From contig NZ_JAHHXM010000008.1 in the NCBI RefSeq assembly GCF_019037185.1, positions 1-64,000 of the forward strand: a stretch of 64,000 bases of DNA, in the 5' to 3' direction. This stretch comes from Oceanobacillus caeni. Its GTDB lineage: Bacteria; Bacillota; Bacilli; Bacillales; Amphibacillaceae. Made by a program: the position numbers and the translations under genes. A model generated the notes under the pieces. That model did not search any database. It was not told the origin of the DNA and saw nothing but the letters and a program-made list of their open reading frames with translations. Shown piece after piece: positions 1 through 9,067 of the stretch. Every line of letters begins with the position of its first letter. The stretch's first letter is position 1.

Positions 1-180
1 AAGTCCATTTATTAGGTTGAACTTTTCAATGCCTGTTTTTTGTTGGAAGTCAATCTTTATTTTTAGGTAAACTTAAAAAAATAATAAATTTTGTTTTTTA
101 ATTTTAACAATCGACAAAAACGCCCCCAAAATGACGCTTGTTATAATTATACACAATATTGAAAGAAGAGAAACTATATA

Positions 181-441
181 CTAGGATTCCTCTTCTTCTT
201 TTTCATCCTTATCCAAGTTCACATCTTCTAGATCAAGCCAAGATAACATTTCTCCCACAACTATATTTACTTTTTCATTTACAATATCTTCCCCATATTT
301 TTTCTTCGCCTTTTCAATAAAACTTAAAACCTCATCATTATATTTTATAATCGGCTCATCACTTTCAAGATTATTAAACAAATCCAGTATTTCATCTAAT
401 GCTTTATCAAATCGTTTACTTTCTATTTCAGTTGCTTTCAT
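181..441 (-). CDS. hypothetical acidic protein, 86 aa
   Basis: An 86-residue soluble protein with a strongly acidic tail (KDEKEEEES). It has no signal peptide or membrane segment and I do not recognise the family. The ATG is preceded by GAGGTG at a good distance, which supports real translation. It is a single gene with AT-rich DNA on both sides. Predicted helical throughout; function unknown. Confidence 0.6.
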   Translation of the reverse strand: MKATEIESKRFDKALDEILDLFNNLESDEPIIKYNDEVLSFIEKAKKKYGEDIVNEKVNIVVGEMLSWLDLEDVNLDKDEKEEEES

Positions 442-513
442 AATAAAGTCACCTCAAGATTATCATGCCCCAAAAAAACTCAATTTCTACCTTTTTCTTT
501 TTAAGAGTTTGTT

Positions 514-639
514 CAAAAGTCCGGTAAAATGACACTTCGATACTAAGGAGGCGTTGCAACAAATCTTTAGTGGGACGAGTAATCGTAGTCCCAGAACGTT
601 GGCGACCTCAGTCCGTTTCATTCACCTTTTTAAACACGC
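514..639. repeat. dispersed repeat family A, copy A1
   Basis: Begins with TTGTTCAAAAGTCCGG and ends with a CTTTTTAAACA-type end, matching the two outer ends of the copies near 29.4 and 32.0 kb. The outer ends are imperfect inverted repeats of each other. The interior differs between copies: here it carries GCGTTGCAAC, then a hairpin (571-593), then ACGTTGGCGACCTC. It fills most of the gap between the hypothetical gene and the lactonase; I see no other gene in 442-754. Confidence 0.7.
571..593 (+). other. hairpin C1 with GAGTAATCG loop
   Basis: TGGGAC (571-576) pairs with GTCCCA (588-593) around a loop starting GAGTAATCG. A near copy sits at 31571-31593 with the same loop and a compensating base-pair change (A-T here, G-C there). 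Flanking bases AATCTTTA upstream and GA downstream are also shared. It is nested inside repeat A1. Confidence 0.55.
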
Positions 640-754
640 ATTTTAAGAAGTCTTTTCCAAGGCTAGACTCGTAAAAGCAAGGAAGTGACAAGTGCTCATG
701 TTATCGATATACTTAGGTAGACACTGATTTAAGTAGAAAGGGGATTCTCAGAAC

Positions 755-1801
755 ATGAAATACATCGGATACATTGGCACATATACAAAAAAAAGCAGTG
801 AAGGAATCTATTCATTTGAATTAGATACGGAAGAAAAGAAAATATCGAACGTTAAAATTGCAGCTAAAGTTGACAGCCCTACTTACTTGAAGCTTACTAT
901 TGATAATAAATTTCTTTTTTCTGTCGCAAAAGACGGAGATAATGGTGGAGTTGCCTCTTTCAAAGTTAATGATAGAACCGGTGAACTAACAGCAGTTAAT
1001 AATCAGGTAGAACCCGGTGCGAACCCTTGTCATATCAACACGGATAAAGATTATCAATTTTTATTCAGTGCTAATTATCATAAAGGTACGGTAGATTCTT
1101 ATAAAATAAATCAAAATACTGGTGAAGTTAGCCAAGCTATATCAACTATTCAACATACTGGTAGTGGACCCGATCCTAGGCAAGAAAAATCGCATATCCA
1201 TTATGCTGGCATGACTCCGGATGAAAATTACTTAGTTGTCACTGACTTAGGCAGTGATTTACTTCTTACTTACCAAGTTAGTGACAATGGTGAGCTAACT
1301 GAGGTAAATCGTTTAGTTGTTCCAGCTGGTAGTGGACCTAGACACCTAGCTTTTCATCCTAAACTTTCTACTATTGCGTATCTTGTAACGGAATTCAGTG
1401 GGGAAGTTTTTGTCCTATCATACGATCAAGAAAATGGAAGCTTCTCCATTGTTCAATCGATTAAAACCATTCCAGAAGATTTCAAGGAAAATAATCAAGG
1501 TAGTGCGATTCACGTTTCTTCTGACGGAAGATTCGTATACTCTGGAAATCGAGGACATAATAGTATCGCTGTTTTTAAAGTAGATACGGAAACTGGAAAA
1601 TTATCTTTTATTGAGAATACACCAACAGAAGGTGAGTGGCCAAGAGATTTCGTTCTCGATCCTAGTGAAAAGTTCTTAATTGCTTCCAACCAAGAATCAG
1701 ATAATCTTACTTTATTCTCCCGTGATACCGAAACAGGCAAATTATCGTTATTACAAAAGGACATACATGCTCCTGAACCGGTATGCCTTAAGTTTTTATA
1801 A
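755..1801 (+). CDS. lactonase family beta-propeller protein (6-phosphogluconolactonase-like)
   Basis: 348 aa with no signal peptide, the usual length for the COG2706 lactonase family (YkgB/Pgl type). It starts MKYIGYIGTYT and shows repeated propeller blades with the typical YxxxxRGHNSIAVF and GEWPRDF motifs near the C-terminus. Members hydrolyse 6-phosphogluconolactone in the oxidative pentose phosphate route, though the exact substrate cannot be read here. RBS AAAGGGG lies upstream of the ATG. It is monocistronic, and its 3' end shares a terminator hairpin with the convergent MFS gene. Confidence 0.85.
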   Translation: MKYIGYIGTYTKKSSEGIYSFELDTEEKKISNVKIAAKVDSPTYLKLTIDNKFLFSVAKDGDNGGVASFKVNDRTGELTAVNNQVEPGANPCHINTDKDYQFLFSANYHKGTVDSYKINQNTGEVSQAISTIQHTGSGPDPRQEKSHIHYAGMTPDENYLVVTDLGSDLLLTYQVSDNGELTEVNRLVVPAGSGPRHLAFHPKLSTIAYLVTEFSGEVFVLSYDQENGSFSIVQSIKTIPEDFKENNQGSAIHVSSDGRFVYSGNRGHNSIAVFKVDTETGKLSFIENTPTEGEWPRDFVLDPSEKFLIASNQESDNLTLFSRDTETGKLSLLQKDIHAPEPVCLKFL

Positions 1802-1817
1802 AATTACGTTTGAATAC

Positions 1818-1848
1818 AAACAGCTAGGAACTATTGTCCTAGCTGTTT
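1818..1848. terminator. bidirectional terminator overlapping the MFS stop codon
   Basis: AAACAGCTAGGA (1818-1829) pairs perfectly with TCCTAGCTGTTT (1837-1848). The MFS stop codon (1831-1833) lies in the loop, so the last MFS codons form one arm. It separates the two convergent genes. Confidence 0.75.
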
Positions 1849-3057
1849 CTCTACCTCTTCATGAATCATTCTATGTTGTTTCCTTGAGCGGGATGTCTTT
1901 TTCCCATGTACGAAATAATATACAAAAATGGAAACAAAAACGATACATGCCATTCCAACATACATTCCTCTATAACCCGTTAAAGGTAAAGTAAACCCTA
2001 ATAAAAATGGACCAACGCCTACTCCTGTGTCAAAGAATACAAAAAAGGTAGAGGTTGCAAGTCCAATTCTATGTGACGGAGCTCTGTTAACTGCAATAGT
2101 TTGAGCACTTGATTGTACGGTACCAAATCCAATTCCAATAACGCCTCCCGCAATAAGTAAAATCAAACCATGTGAAGCTTGACTAAGCAAAATTAGTCCA
2201 AAACCAAATATGACAAGGCATGGATAAATAACGGAGTTTTCTCCCTTTAAATCAAATAATTGACCAGTAAACGGTCTAGATATTAATAAAAACGCCGCAT
2301 ACATGACGAAAAAGAAACTTGCTGTATCAACTAAATTTATTTCTGTCGCATAAGACGTCATAAACGATAAAATGCTGGAGTATACAAATCCAAGGATTGC
2401 TATAAAAATCGCAATCGGTACAGTTGTCTTTTCAAAGTAATCACTAATTTGAAAGGACTTTTTCGCAGTCTCCTTTGGTACCCGAGCTACTTCTGGTACT
2501 CTCAACGTTAAAGCAGCTATCAAGGATACTAGAGCAAAGGTAGTAGTAGTTACAAATATCACTGTATAGTCGAAATGTTGGCTTATAAATAATCCTAAAA
2601 AAGGACCAATGGCCATGGCTAAGTTCATACTTGTAGCAAAATAACCCATTCCCTCTCCACGTCTTACCACCGGAATAATTTCCGCTGCGATTGTTCCCGT
2701 TGCAGTGGTACATATCCCAAATGAAAAACCATGGATGAATCTTAGTGTTAACAATAAAGGTAAATTATTAACAAGAAAATATAATAGCATCATAGCTAGA
2801 AAAAGTACCGAACCTAATAATAATAATTTTTTCTTACCTACCGTCGCAAGTGCTTTTCCCGCTATTGGTCTCACAAGCACTGCGCCAAGTACGAAAATAC
2901 TTGAAGCAAGCCCAGCCAAACTTTCTGATGCATGGAAACTTTTTATCGAATAAACCGTTAACGTTACGATTAACATATAAAACGAAATAAATAATAAAAA
3001 GTTTGAGGTGGATACCATGATGAAGTCTTTCGTCCATAACTTAGGTTTTCTACTCAA
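1831..3057 (-). CDS. MFS transporter, 12-TM exporter type
   Basis: 408 aa with about 12 hydrophobic segments and a signature-like GKKKLLLLGS loop between TM2 and TM3, as in drug-efflux major facilitator proteins. It starts with TTG (MSRKPKLW) behind GGGAGG at 7 nt. It lies directly downstream of a MarR regulator on the same strand with a 13-bp gap, so the two form one operon. MarR-MFS pairs usually export the compound that releases the regulator; the substrate is unknown. Confidence 0.85.
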   Translation of the reverse strand: MSRKPKLWTKDFIMVSTSNFLLFISFYMLIVTLTVYSIKSFHASESLAGLASSIFVLGAVLVRPIAGKALATVGKKKLLLLGSVLFLAMMLLYFLVNNLPLLLTLRFIHGFSFGICTTATGTIAAEIIPVVRRGEGMGYFATSMNLAMAIGPFLGLFISQHFDYTVIFVTTTTFALVSLIAALTLRVPEVARVPKETAKKSFQISDYFEKTTVPIAIFIAILGFVYSSILSFMTSYATEINLVDTASFFFVMYAAFLLISRPFTGQLFDLKGENSVIYPCLVIFGFGLILLSQASHGLILLIAGGVIGIGFGTVQSSAQTIAVNRAPSHRIGLATSTFFVFFDTGVGVGPFLLGFTLPLTGYRGMYVGMACIVFVSIFVYYFVHGKKTSRSRKQHRMIHEEVEKQLGQ

Positions 3058-3070
3058 ACTTATTCCTCCC

Positions 3071-3478
3071 TTATTTAATTTTTTCTTTTAGCTTATGGAT
3101 TGTATGTAAAGTCACCATTAGATCCTCATCTGAAATTTCGTTTACTAGATTTTCTTCAACGGTGTCTATAATCAGCTTTGCATCGTCATAAACTTGCATC
3201 CCTTTTTCCGTTAAATGGATTTTTCTCTCCCGTTTATCTGTACTAGGAATTTTTTTAATTAACCCTATTTCTTCTAAACGATTCACGGTACGAGTTATAG
3301 TTGGTTTTTCTACATCATAATAATTACTTATTTCAACAAGAGTAGCTGTATTAAAATGCTTCAAATAGAAAACTATCAACCATTGCGAATGATATAAACC
3401 AACTTTTGCTAGTTGTTCATTTATCTTTTTCGTAAATGCCCGGGTAAACTGTAACTGATGATGAAAAAAAGAATCCAC
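3071..3478 (-). CDS. MarR family transcriptional regulator
   Basis: 135 aa from a GTG start with GGAGG 6 nt upstream; a longer frame from a TTG at 3499 would swallow this RBS and is not favoured. It has a winged helix-turn-helix with VEISNYYDVEKPTITRTV recognition helices and the DKRERKIHLT wing typical of MarR. It is the first gene of the MarR-MFS operon and very likely represses it through the palindrome at 3502-3517. Confidence 0.88.
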   Translation of the reverse strand: MDSFFHHQLQFTRAFTKKINEQLAKVGLYHSQWLIVFYLKHFNTATLVEISNYYDVEKPTITRTVNRLEEIGLIKKIPSTDKRERKIHLTEKGMQVYDDAKLIIDTVEENLVNEISDEDLMVTLHTIHKLKEKIK

Positions 3479-3501
3479 ATTAAACCTCCACTTGAACAAT
3501 T

Positions 3502-3543
3502 AGTTACCTAGGTAACTATATACATTTTTTCTTTTCTTGTCTA
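3502..3543 (-). promoter_or_regulatory. MarR promoter with 16-bp palindromic operator
   Basis: AGTTACCTAGGTAACT (3502-3517) is a perfect palindrome. A minus-strand promoter reads TAGACA (3538-3543), 17 bp, TATAGT (3515-3520), so the operator overlaps the -10 box and lies about 25 bp before the regulator's start codon. This is the usual geometry for MarR self-repression. Confidence 0.75.
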
Positions 3544-3559
3544 GTACAAAAGAAAATAA

Positions 3560-3580
3560 GGCACCAAATGAAACGGTGCC
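3560..3580 (-). terminator. terminator of the yjcZ gene
   Basis: GGCACC (3575-3580) and GGTGCC (3560-3565) form a stem followed on the minus strand by TTATTTTCTTTTG. Confidence 0.6.
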
Positions 3581-3608
3581 CTACGAATTTTCCAACACTT
3601 TTTAAAGA

Positions 3609-3719
3609 TTAGTATCCATAACCTACATAAGAGGTTCCAATAATAATTAACAGTATGAATAGAACTACAATTAAGGCAAAACCTCCACCATAGCCAAAGC
3701 CTTTTTCGGGTGCACTCAT
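3609..3719 (-). CDS. yjcZ: YjcZ family sporulation protein, 36 aa
   Basis: A 36-residue protein: [14 protein letters not shown], then a single hydrophobic helix (about residues 14-29), then a YVGYGY end. This is the standard YjcZ/YhcJ arrangement of tiny glycine/tyrosine-rich membrane peptides in spore formers. It is preceded by AGGAGGTG at 7 nt and followed by a terminator. Its promoter region fits a late sporulation sigma factor (3751-3777). It confirms that the organism belongs to the sporulating Bacillales. Confidence 0.9.
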   Translation of the reverse strand: MSAPEKGFGYGGGFALIVVLFILLIIIGTSYVGYGY

Positions 3720-3750
3720 AAATTAACACCTCCTCATTCACGTACATAAT

Positions 3751-3777
3751 TACTATATGTTAAGGCGTACGAATTGT
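3751..3777 (-). promoter_or_regulatory. possible sigma-K promoter for yjcZ
   Basis: On the minus strand AC (3777-3776), 16 bp, then CATATAGTA (3759-3751) matches the sigma-K pattern AC-N16-CATANNNTA. It lies about 32 bp before the start codon. The motif is short, so chance occurrence is possible. Confidence 0.4.
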
Positions 3778-3934
3778 TATAGATAAATGCCTACATTTGA
3801 TACTTAACTCCTAAAGATTATGGGAAAAGAGCCGTGATTTTCCCGAAAGTTTTTGTCTACACCCTTGTCTTTCTAGCAATAAAAAATTAAGTATACACAT
3901 ATTGGTTCTATATGGTTCATATTAGAAGACTTAG

Positions 3935-5674
3935 TTAAGTAGTAGAAAAGTCAACGGGAAGCCATTTACGTACACTATTGATTAACCAAATACCCTCATG
4001 CCTATCTAAGTCTTCTACATATAATACTTTCTCCCTTATTTTTCCTGTTGTAATCAGGAATTGACGATAAGTTCCTGCAAGTAGCCCGCATTTTATTGGT
4101 GGCGTCCATAGCTTTCCATCAATCTTTAACACAACATTACCAATCGTAAATTCCGTTAATTCTCTGTTCTTATTCCATAAAAGCAAATCATAGATTCCCT
4201 CTTTTTTTTCAAAGCATTGATACATGGTACGATTCGTCGTTTTATGGTAATAAAATGGATTTTCCAAATCGATTGGCTCGTTTGCAAGCATTACTTTTAC
4301 TGGAACATCTGGGTCAGTAATGGACTTGGCTTCTAACTCGATTTTTTCTTTTTTTGAAAAAAGCAAACGGACTTTATACGGACCATTTTCATAACTTTTA
4401 GCAAAAGAAAGTAAAGCTGTTTTAACCTTCTCTTTATTCATTGGTATTCCAAAGTAATTAGCGCTATTGCTAAGACGATGGATATGCTCTTCCAACAGAA
4501 AATACTCCCCATCTTCTAATAGTAAGCTCTCTAACAATTGAAAATTAGGTCTCTCTTCCTCCAACAATCTAGCTTTATCAAGCATTTCGTGATACTCCCC
4601 TTTAGTTGTAGAATCCCAAGTGATTCCACCTCCTACTCCATAAGTGGCAACCCCTGTTTTTCCTTCAATAACAACCGTACGAATCGGCACGTTAAACATT
4701 GCTTCCTTTTCCGGTGTAATAAAACCAATTGCACCACAATACACTTCTCGAGGAGTTGTTTCCAATTCTGAAATAACTTCCATCGTACTTATCTTTGGGG
4801 CACCGGTAATGGATCCACAAGGGAAAATCGCCCGAAAAACATCTACTAAATCAGTTTGTTTCTTTACCTTTGCTTGTACAGTTGATGTCATTTGGTGAAC
4901 GGTTGGATATTGCTCGATTTCAAATAATTTCGGTACATGAACGGATGTTGGTTGTGCAATAACACTTAAATCATTTCGTAATAAGTCCACAATCATGATG
5001 TTTTCAGCACGATTTTTCTCCGATTTGTACAACCATTTTGCATTTTCCTTATCTTCCTCTACTGTTTTTCCCCTATTAATCGTTCCCTTCATTGGACGGG
5101 TTGTAATGGTTTCGTCCTTCATATGAAAGAAAAGTTCCGGTGAAGCTGATAAAATCTGATAATCTCCTATATTAAGGTAGGCAGAATAGTTGGATGTTTG
5201 CGCTCTTTTTAGTTTTTCAAAAAAAGCTACATCATCACCTTGAAATTTAGAATACAATCGAGTGGTATAATTCGTTTGGTAGGTAACTCCATTTTTTATA
5301 GCCTTTTTAATCGTTTTAATAGATTTACTATATTCATCTTTAGGTGTAGAAATATTCCATGGACCCACCTGATAGTATCCATCACTTTCTACAGATTTTT
5401 CACTAACTTCCTTAAAAATTCCAAACCATAATAAAGGCATTTTGTTATTGGGATTTACTTTAAATTTTTCATTAAAAGCAGGTGCACTCTCATAAGCCAA
5501 ATATCCTGCAGCATAATACCCTTCTTCAACCGCATCCTGTACCATTCTTAAACACGGGATCACTTCTTCCACTGCATTAGTCGAAATAACTCGAACTGGA
5601 TTCGTAAACGTATGTGGACAAATCTCCCCTGTTGATGAAGCAAATTCAAATGATAATATAATTTCTTTATTCAT
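3935..5674 (-). CDS. pabB: fused aminodeoxychorismate synthase component I / aminodeoxychorismate lyase
   Basis: 579 aa made of two enzymes of 4-aminobenzoate (folate) synthesis. Residues about 1-365 are a chorismate-binding domain with TTRPMKGT (the lysine separates PabB from anthranilate synthase), NLS-like RNDLSVIAQ and FPCGSITGAPK. Residues about 370-579 are a class IV aminotransferase fold with YHKTTNRTMYQ, whose lysine fits the PLP site of the lyase PabC. The glutaminase PabA is not nearby. It is monocistronic on the minus strand. B. subtilis keeps these functions as separate genes. Confidence 0.9.
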   Translation of the reverse strand: MNKEIILSFEFASSTGEICPHTFTNPVRVISTNAVEEVIPCLRMVQDAVEEGYYAAGYLAYESAPAFNEKFKVNPNNKMPLLWFGIFKEVSEKSVESDGYYQVGPWNISTPKDEYSKSIKTIKKAIKNGVTYQTNYTTRLYSKFQGDDVAFFEKLKRAQTSNYSAYLNIGDYQILSASPELFFHMKDETITTRPMKGTINRGKTVEEDKENAKWLYKSEKNRAENIMIVDLLRNDLSVIAQPTSVHVPKLFEIEQYPTVHQMTSTVQAKVKKQTDLVDVFRAIFPCGSITGAPKISTMEVISELETTPREVYCGAIGFITPEKEAMFNVPIRTVVIEGKTGVATYGVGGGITWDSTTKGEYHEMLDKARLLEEERPNFQLLESLLLEDGEYFLLEEHIHRLSNSANYFGIPMNKEKVKTALLSFAKSYENGPYKVRLLFSKKEKIELEAKSITDPDVPVKVMLANEPIDLENPFYYHKTTNRTMYQCFEKKEGIYDLLLWNKNRELTEFTIGNVVLKIDGKLWTPPIKCGLLAGTYRQFLITTGKIREKVLYVEDLDRHEGIWLINSVRKWLPVDFSTT

Positions 5675-5876
5675 TAGTTTTTTCCTTTTCCATTTAATTT
5701 TTTCTTTTTATTATAATATTACTAAATGACACATGTCACTTCAGTAAAAACTTCGACAAAAACCTTTAACTTTCACCAAAAACCAACATTAGTTTGACTT
5801 TATTTGTTGATAAATTCTGTAAAGTGATATAAATTTAATACAGTTTATCGTTTAGAAAATGGATGGAGGAAAAGCA

Positions 5877-6380
5877 ATGAAATTATCTAATGATGAATTG
5901 AATATATTAGCAATTCTAGAAGAAAATCATAGAATCTCCACAGAAACTATTGCAATGCAATTAAATATGACGGAAGAAAACGTTCATAGGACGATTAAAA
6001 AATTAGAAGAAGATAAAATAATTGTTAGTTATCCAACCCTTATTGATTGGAATCAAATTGAAGGTAAAGAAACTGTCGTAGCAATGATAGACGTTAAGGT
6101 TACACCACAACATGGCGTAGGATTTGATGAAATCGCCGAGCGAATTTATCGTTATCCAGAAGTTAATTCCGTCTATTTAATGTCAGGTACTTATGACTTA
6201 TCAGTTACATTAGAAGGAAAAACATTGCAAGAGGTTTCGAAATTTGTTTCGAATAAATTATCAACAATTGATAATGTTATCTCCACAACCACACATTTTA
6301 TATTAAAAAAATACAAACATGATGGTGTCGTCATCGAAGGGAACGACGATGATGATAAAAGAATGGTGGTTACCCCATGA
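5877..6380 (+). CDS. alaR: Lrp/AsnC family regulator, AlaR-like
   Basis: 167 aa. The N-terminal helix-turn-helix (residues about 1-60) is followed by an AsnC ligand-binding domain with the VNSVYLMSGTYDLSV strand. The start is taken at the ATG with GGAGG 7 nt upstream (5865-5869); an earlier in-frame ATG lies before that RBS. It overlaps the aminotransferase gene by ATGA, so the two are translationally coupled. This gene order matches B. subtilis alaR-alaT (yugG-yugH), where the regulator controls alanine synthesis. Confidence 0.85.
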   Translation: MKLSNDELNILAILEENHRISTETIAMQLNMTEENVHRTIKKLEEDKIIVSYPTLIDWNQIEGKETVVAMIDVKVTPQHGVGFDEIAERIYRYPEVNSVYLMSGTYDLSVTLEGKTLQEVSKFVSNKLSTIDNVISTTTHFILKKYKHDGVVIEGNDDDDKRMVVTP

Positions 6381-7552
6381 GCATGGATTATGAACAATAC
6401 TTATCAAAAACAGCAATAGACCTAAAACCATCTGGGATAAGAAGGTTTTTTGATTTGGCAGCAAGTATGGAGGGTGTCGTCTCACTTGGGGTTGGAGAAC
6501 CTGATTTTATTACTCCATGGAACATTCGCGATGAGGCTATCAACGCCCTACAGGATGGATACACATCCTATACAGCAAATGCTGGGTTAATCGAATTACG
6601 CCAAGAAATATCAAATTACGTACAAAGAAGATTTGATGTTCACTATGATCCTGAGAATCAAATCATTGTCACTGTCGGAGCAAGCCAGTCTCTTGATTTA
6701 GCCTTTCGCGCCATTGTAAACCCAGGTGATGAAGTGTTAATTGTGGAGCCTGCTTTTGTATCTTACGCTTCACTAGTATTATTGGCTGGAGGGGTTCCGG
6801 TTCCAATCTCCACCTACTCCGATAATGGATTTAAGGTAACACCGGAGCAAATTGAAGCAGCGATAACAGATAAAACGAAAGCTGTTTTAATTTGTACACC
6901 AAATAATCCAACCGGTACTTGTTTAAATAAAGAGGAGTTAACACAAATCGCTAACGTCATTCAAAAGCATGACCTCATTTGTCTCACAGATGAAATTTAT
7001 GCAGAACTTACATATGATGATGATGGATTTACGAGTATGGCTTCCATCCCAGGAATGTATGAGCGAACGATTTTAATTAACGGTTTCTCCAAAGGGTTTG
7101 CAATGACGGGATGGAGGCTGGGTTTTGTAGCAGCCCCTAAAGAAATGGTAGACCTAATGGTAAAAATTTATCAGTATACAACCATGTGTGCGCCACATAT
7201 GTTACAGAGAGCTGCCATAGAGGCTTTACAAAATAGTACAGATCAAGTTGAACATATGAGAGAAAGTTACTGGCGAAGAAGGAATTATATCGTTCAAGCC
7301 TTAAATAATATTGGGCTCAGCTGCCATATACCAGGTGGCGCATTTTATGTTTTCCCATCGATTAAGCAAACTGGACTCTCTTCGGAAGAATTTGCAAGCG
7401 AACTCCTCCAACAAGAAAAAGTGGCAGTCGTTCCGGGCAATGCTTTTGGTGAATCCGGAGAAGGATATATTCGTTGTTCCTATGCTACATCTATCGAACA
7501 ATTGCAAGAAGCAATGAAGCGTATGGGAAGATTTATCGATTCATTGAAATAA
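6377..7552 (+). CDS. alaT: class I aminotransferase, AlaT/PatA-like (alanine transaminase)
   Basis: 391 aa PLP enzyme of fold type I. It shows the ASQSLDLAFRAIVNPGDEV motif, CTPNNPTGT, and the cofactor lysine in NGFSKGFAMTGWRLG. Close in layout to B. subtilis AlaT/YugH, which makes alanine from pyruvate and glutamate; substrate specificity is inferred from the coupled AlaR-like regulator. The ATG at 6377 overlaps the regulator's stop. It ends in a strong terminator. Confidence 0.85.
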   Translation: MSMDYEQYLSKTAIDLKPSGIRRFFDLAASMEGVVSLGVGEPDFITPWNIRDEAINALQDGYTSYTANAGLIELRQEISNYVQRRFDVHYDPENQIIVTVGASQSLDLAFRAIVNPGDEVLIVEPAFVSYASLVLLAGGVPVPISTYSDNGFKVTPEQIEAAITDKTKAVLICTPNNPTGTCLNKEELTQIANVIQKHDLICLTDEIYAELTYDDDGFTSMASIPGMYERTILINGFSKGFAMTGWRLGFVAAPKEMVDLMVKIYQYTTMCAPHMLQRAAIEALQNSTDQVEHMRESYWRRRNYIVQALNNIGLSCHIPGGAFYVFPSIKQTGLSSEEFASELLQQEKVAVVPGNAFGESGEGYIRCSYATSIEQLQEAMKRMGRFIDSLK

Positions 7553-7596
7553 AATAAGAAATCCCTGCTAAAAAATTAGTTAGGGATTTCTTATTT
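7552..7596 (+). terminator. terminator of alaR-alaT
   Basis: AAATAAGAAATCCCT pairs with AGGGATTTCTTATTT, followed by more T residues. Confidence 0.85.
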
Positions 7597-7736
7597 TTTA
7601 CTAACCAAATGTGCTCTCCACTTTTCCCTTCCAAATTTAGCACTTTATACCACCTATTCTAGGCTTCTTCACATTTGTTCATAATGTTGATACTTGATAT
7701 GATAAAAAAACATAAATGAAGACTGGATGTGGGGAC

Positions 7737-8867
7737 ATGTTACGCTTAAGAAATTGGATAGTTTTATTGCTTGTCGCCGGAGCTTTATGGCACTTTTATG
7801 GGGAGACATATGAGCATTCTGGTTTTCAAGGTGTTTTTCATGAGATAAAAGAAGATGTAAATGAGTTTATAGAAAATCCAATCTTCACTTCGACAGTAAA
7901 TACAATAAAACAAGAGTTTCAAATATTATTGTCAAGGCTAAACGGGACTCAGGAAAATCATGATATAAAAACCGAACCGACTATAGAAAAACCAAAACTA
8001 AACGAACCGACCAATCAAAGCTTTTCCATCCATAATATTGAAATTGGTGATAAACGATCAGATGTAGAGCAACAAGTCGGAACCCCCAAACGTTCAAGTC
8101 TGAACGAATATGGAGTAGAATGGAATACTTATCATGAAAATTACCAAAACTTTTTTATGGTAGCATATGATAAGGAAGACAAAGTCGCTGGTCTATATAC
8201 GAACCAGGATTTATTAAGTTCTACACTTGGCATTGATTTAAATAGTTCACGAGAGACTGTTTTATCAACTTTAGACGAACCATTATCAGCTATTCGCAAA
8301 GGACTAGTCCGTTATCAAATACAAAATGATGATGAAAATGATACATTTTTCATTGATCATAACTATGTGACGATTTTTTATGATAAACATGAAAATAATA
8401 CGGTTACCGCCATTCAAATTATTAGCGACAAGCTAGAACAACAGAAAAAGGAATACTTCGGAGAACCGACCCCTGATTTAAAAGCAGGACTAGAATATCA
8501 ACTTTTTGATTTAACCAATGCAGCCCGGGTCGTTCATGGTTTGCCAGTATTAAATTGGGAGGAACCACTTAGAAAAACTGCTCGTGATCACAGTACAGAC
8601 ATGGCTGAACATAATTACTTTAGTCATACGAACTTGCAAGGACAATCACCATTTGACCGGATGCAGGAAGATGATATTGTATTCCGAATAGCCGGGGAAA
8701 ATCTTGCAACCGGGCAACCTAGTAGCATTTTTGCTCATGAAGGGTTAATGAACTCCTTGGGCCACCGAGAAAATATATTGAAAAAGGAATTTGAGTCTTT
8801 AGCCGTTGGTGTCGATTTTAACCAGAATTCGCAACCATTTTATACGGAGAACTTTTTAACGAAATAA
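7737..8867 (+). CDS. CAP-domain protein with CAP-associated N-terminal domain (YlbC-like)
   Basis: 376 aa. An N-terminal hydrophobic helix (residues about 5-20) anchors or exports the protein. A CAP-associated domain spans about 100-235, and an SCP/PR1-like CAP domain about 250-370 with YQLFDLTNAARVVHG, HSTDMAEHNYFSHTN and GHRENIL. The layout and size match B. subtilis YlbC. The ATG follows GTGGGG; a longer frame has no RBS. It ends in a terminator and is probably monocistronic. The molecular role of the family is poorly known. Confidence 0.8.
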   Translation: MLRLRNWIVLLLVAGALWHFYGETYEHSGFQGVFHEIKEDVNEFIENPIFTSTVNTIKQEFQILLSRLNGTQENHDIKTEPTIEKPKLNEPTNQSFSIHNIEIGDKRSDVEQQVGTPKRSSLNEYGVEWNTYHENYQNFFMVAYDKEDKVAGLYTNQDLLSSTLGIDLNSSRETVLSTLDEPLSAIRKGLVRYQIQNDDENDTFFIDHNYVTIFYDKHENNTVTAIQIISDKLEQQKKEYFGEPTPDLKAGLEYQLFDLTNAARVVHGLPVLNWEEPLRKTARDHSTDMAEHNYFSHTNLQGQSPFDRMQEDDIVFRIAGENLATGQPSSIFAHEGLMNSLGHRENILKKEFESLAVGVDFNQNSQPFYTENFLTK

Positions 8868-8876
8868 CAATCATTC

Positions 8877-8904
8877 GGACGCAGGAAACCAGCGTCCTTT
8901 TTTT
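8877..8904 (+). terminator. terminator of the CAP-domain gene
   Basis: GGACGC (8877-8882) and GCGTCC (8892-8897), then seven T residues. Confidence 0.85.
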
Positions 8905-8905
8905 A

Positions 8906-8987
8906 TCCCACCTAAAACGGGTAGTAAATGCGACTAACCATCAGTGGAGGATGATTGAAAACCCCACTAATGGAAGTCTTCTTTATA
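8906..8987 (+). repeat. dispersed repeat family B, copy B1 (upstream of trpB)
   Basis: Shares TCCCACCT at its start, AACCATCAGTGG in the middle and CCCCACTAATGGAAGTCTTCT at its end with copies at 13122-13250 and 38301-38421. The last two blocks can form a stem (8938-8947 with 8964-8973). This copy is shorter in the middle. It lies between the preceding terminator and trpB, in the same orientation as trpB. Confidence 0.7.
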
Positions 8988-9067
8988 ATTTTCTTAAAAT
9001 TATCTAACATTTCATATATAATAAGAGAATGAAACATAGTATTACTAGAATAGGAGCTGAGCAGAGA

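Noticed and set aside
5728-5741. Small inverted repeat TGACA-ca-TGTCA between pabB and alaR
   Set aside because: Arms are only five bases and no regulator or promoter geometry supports it.
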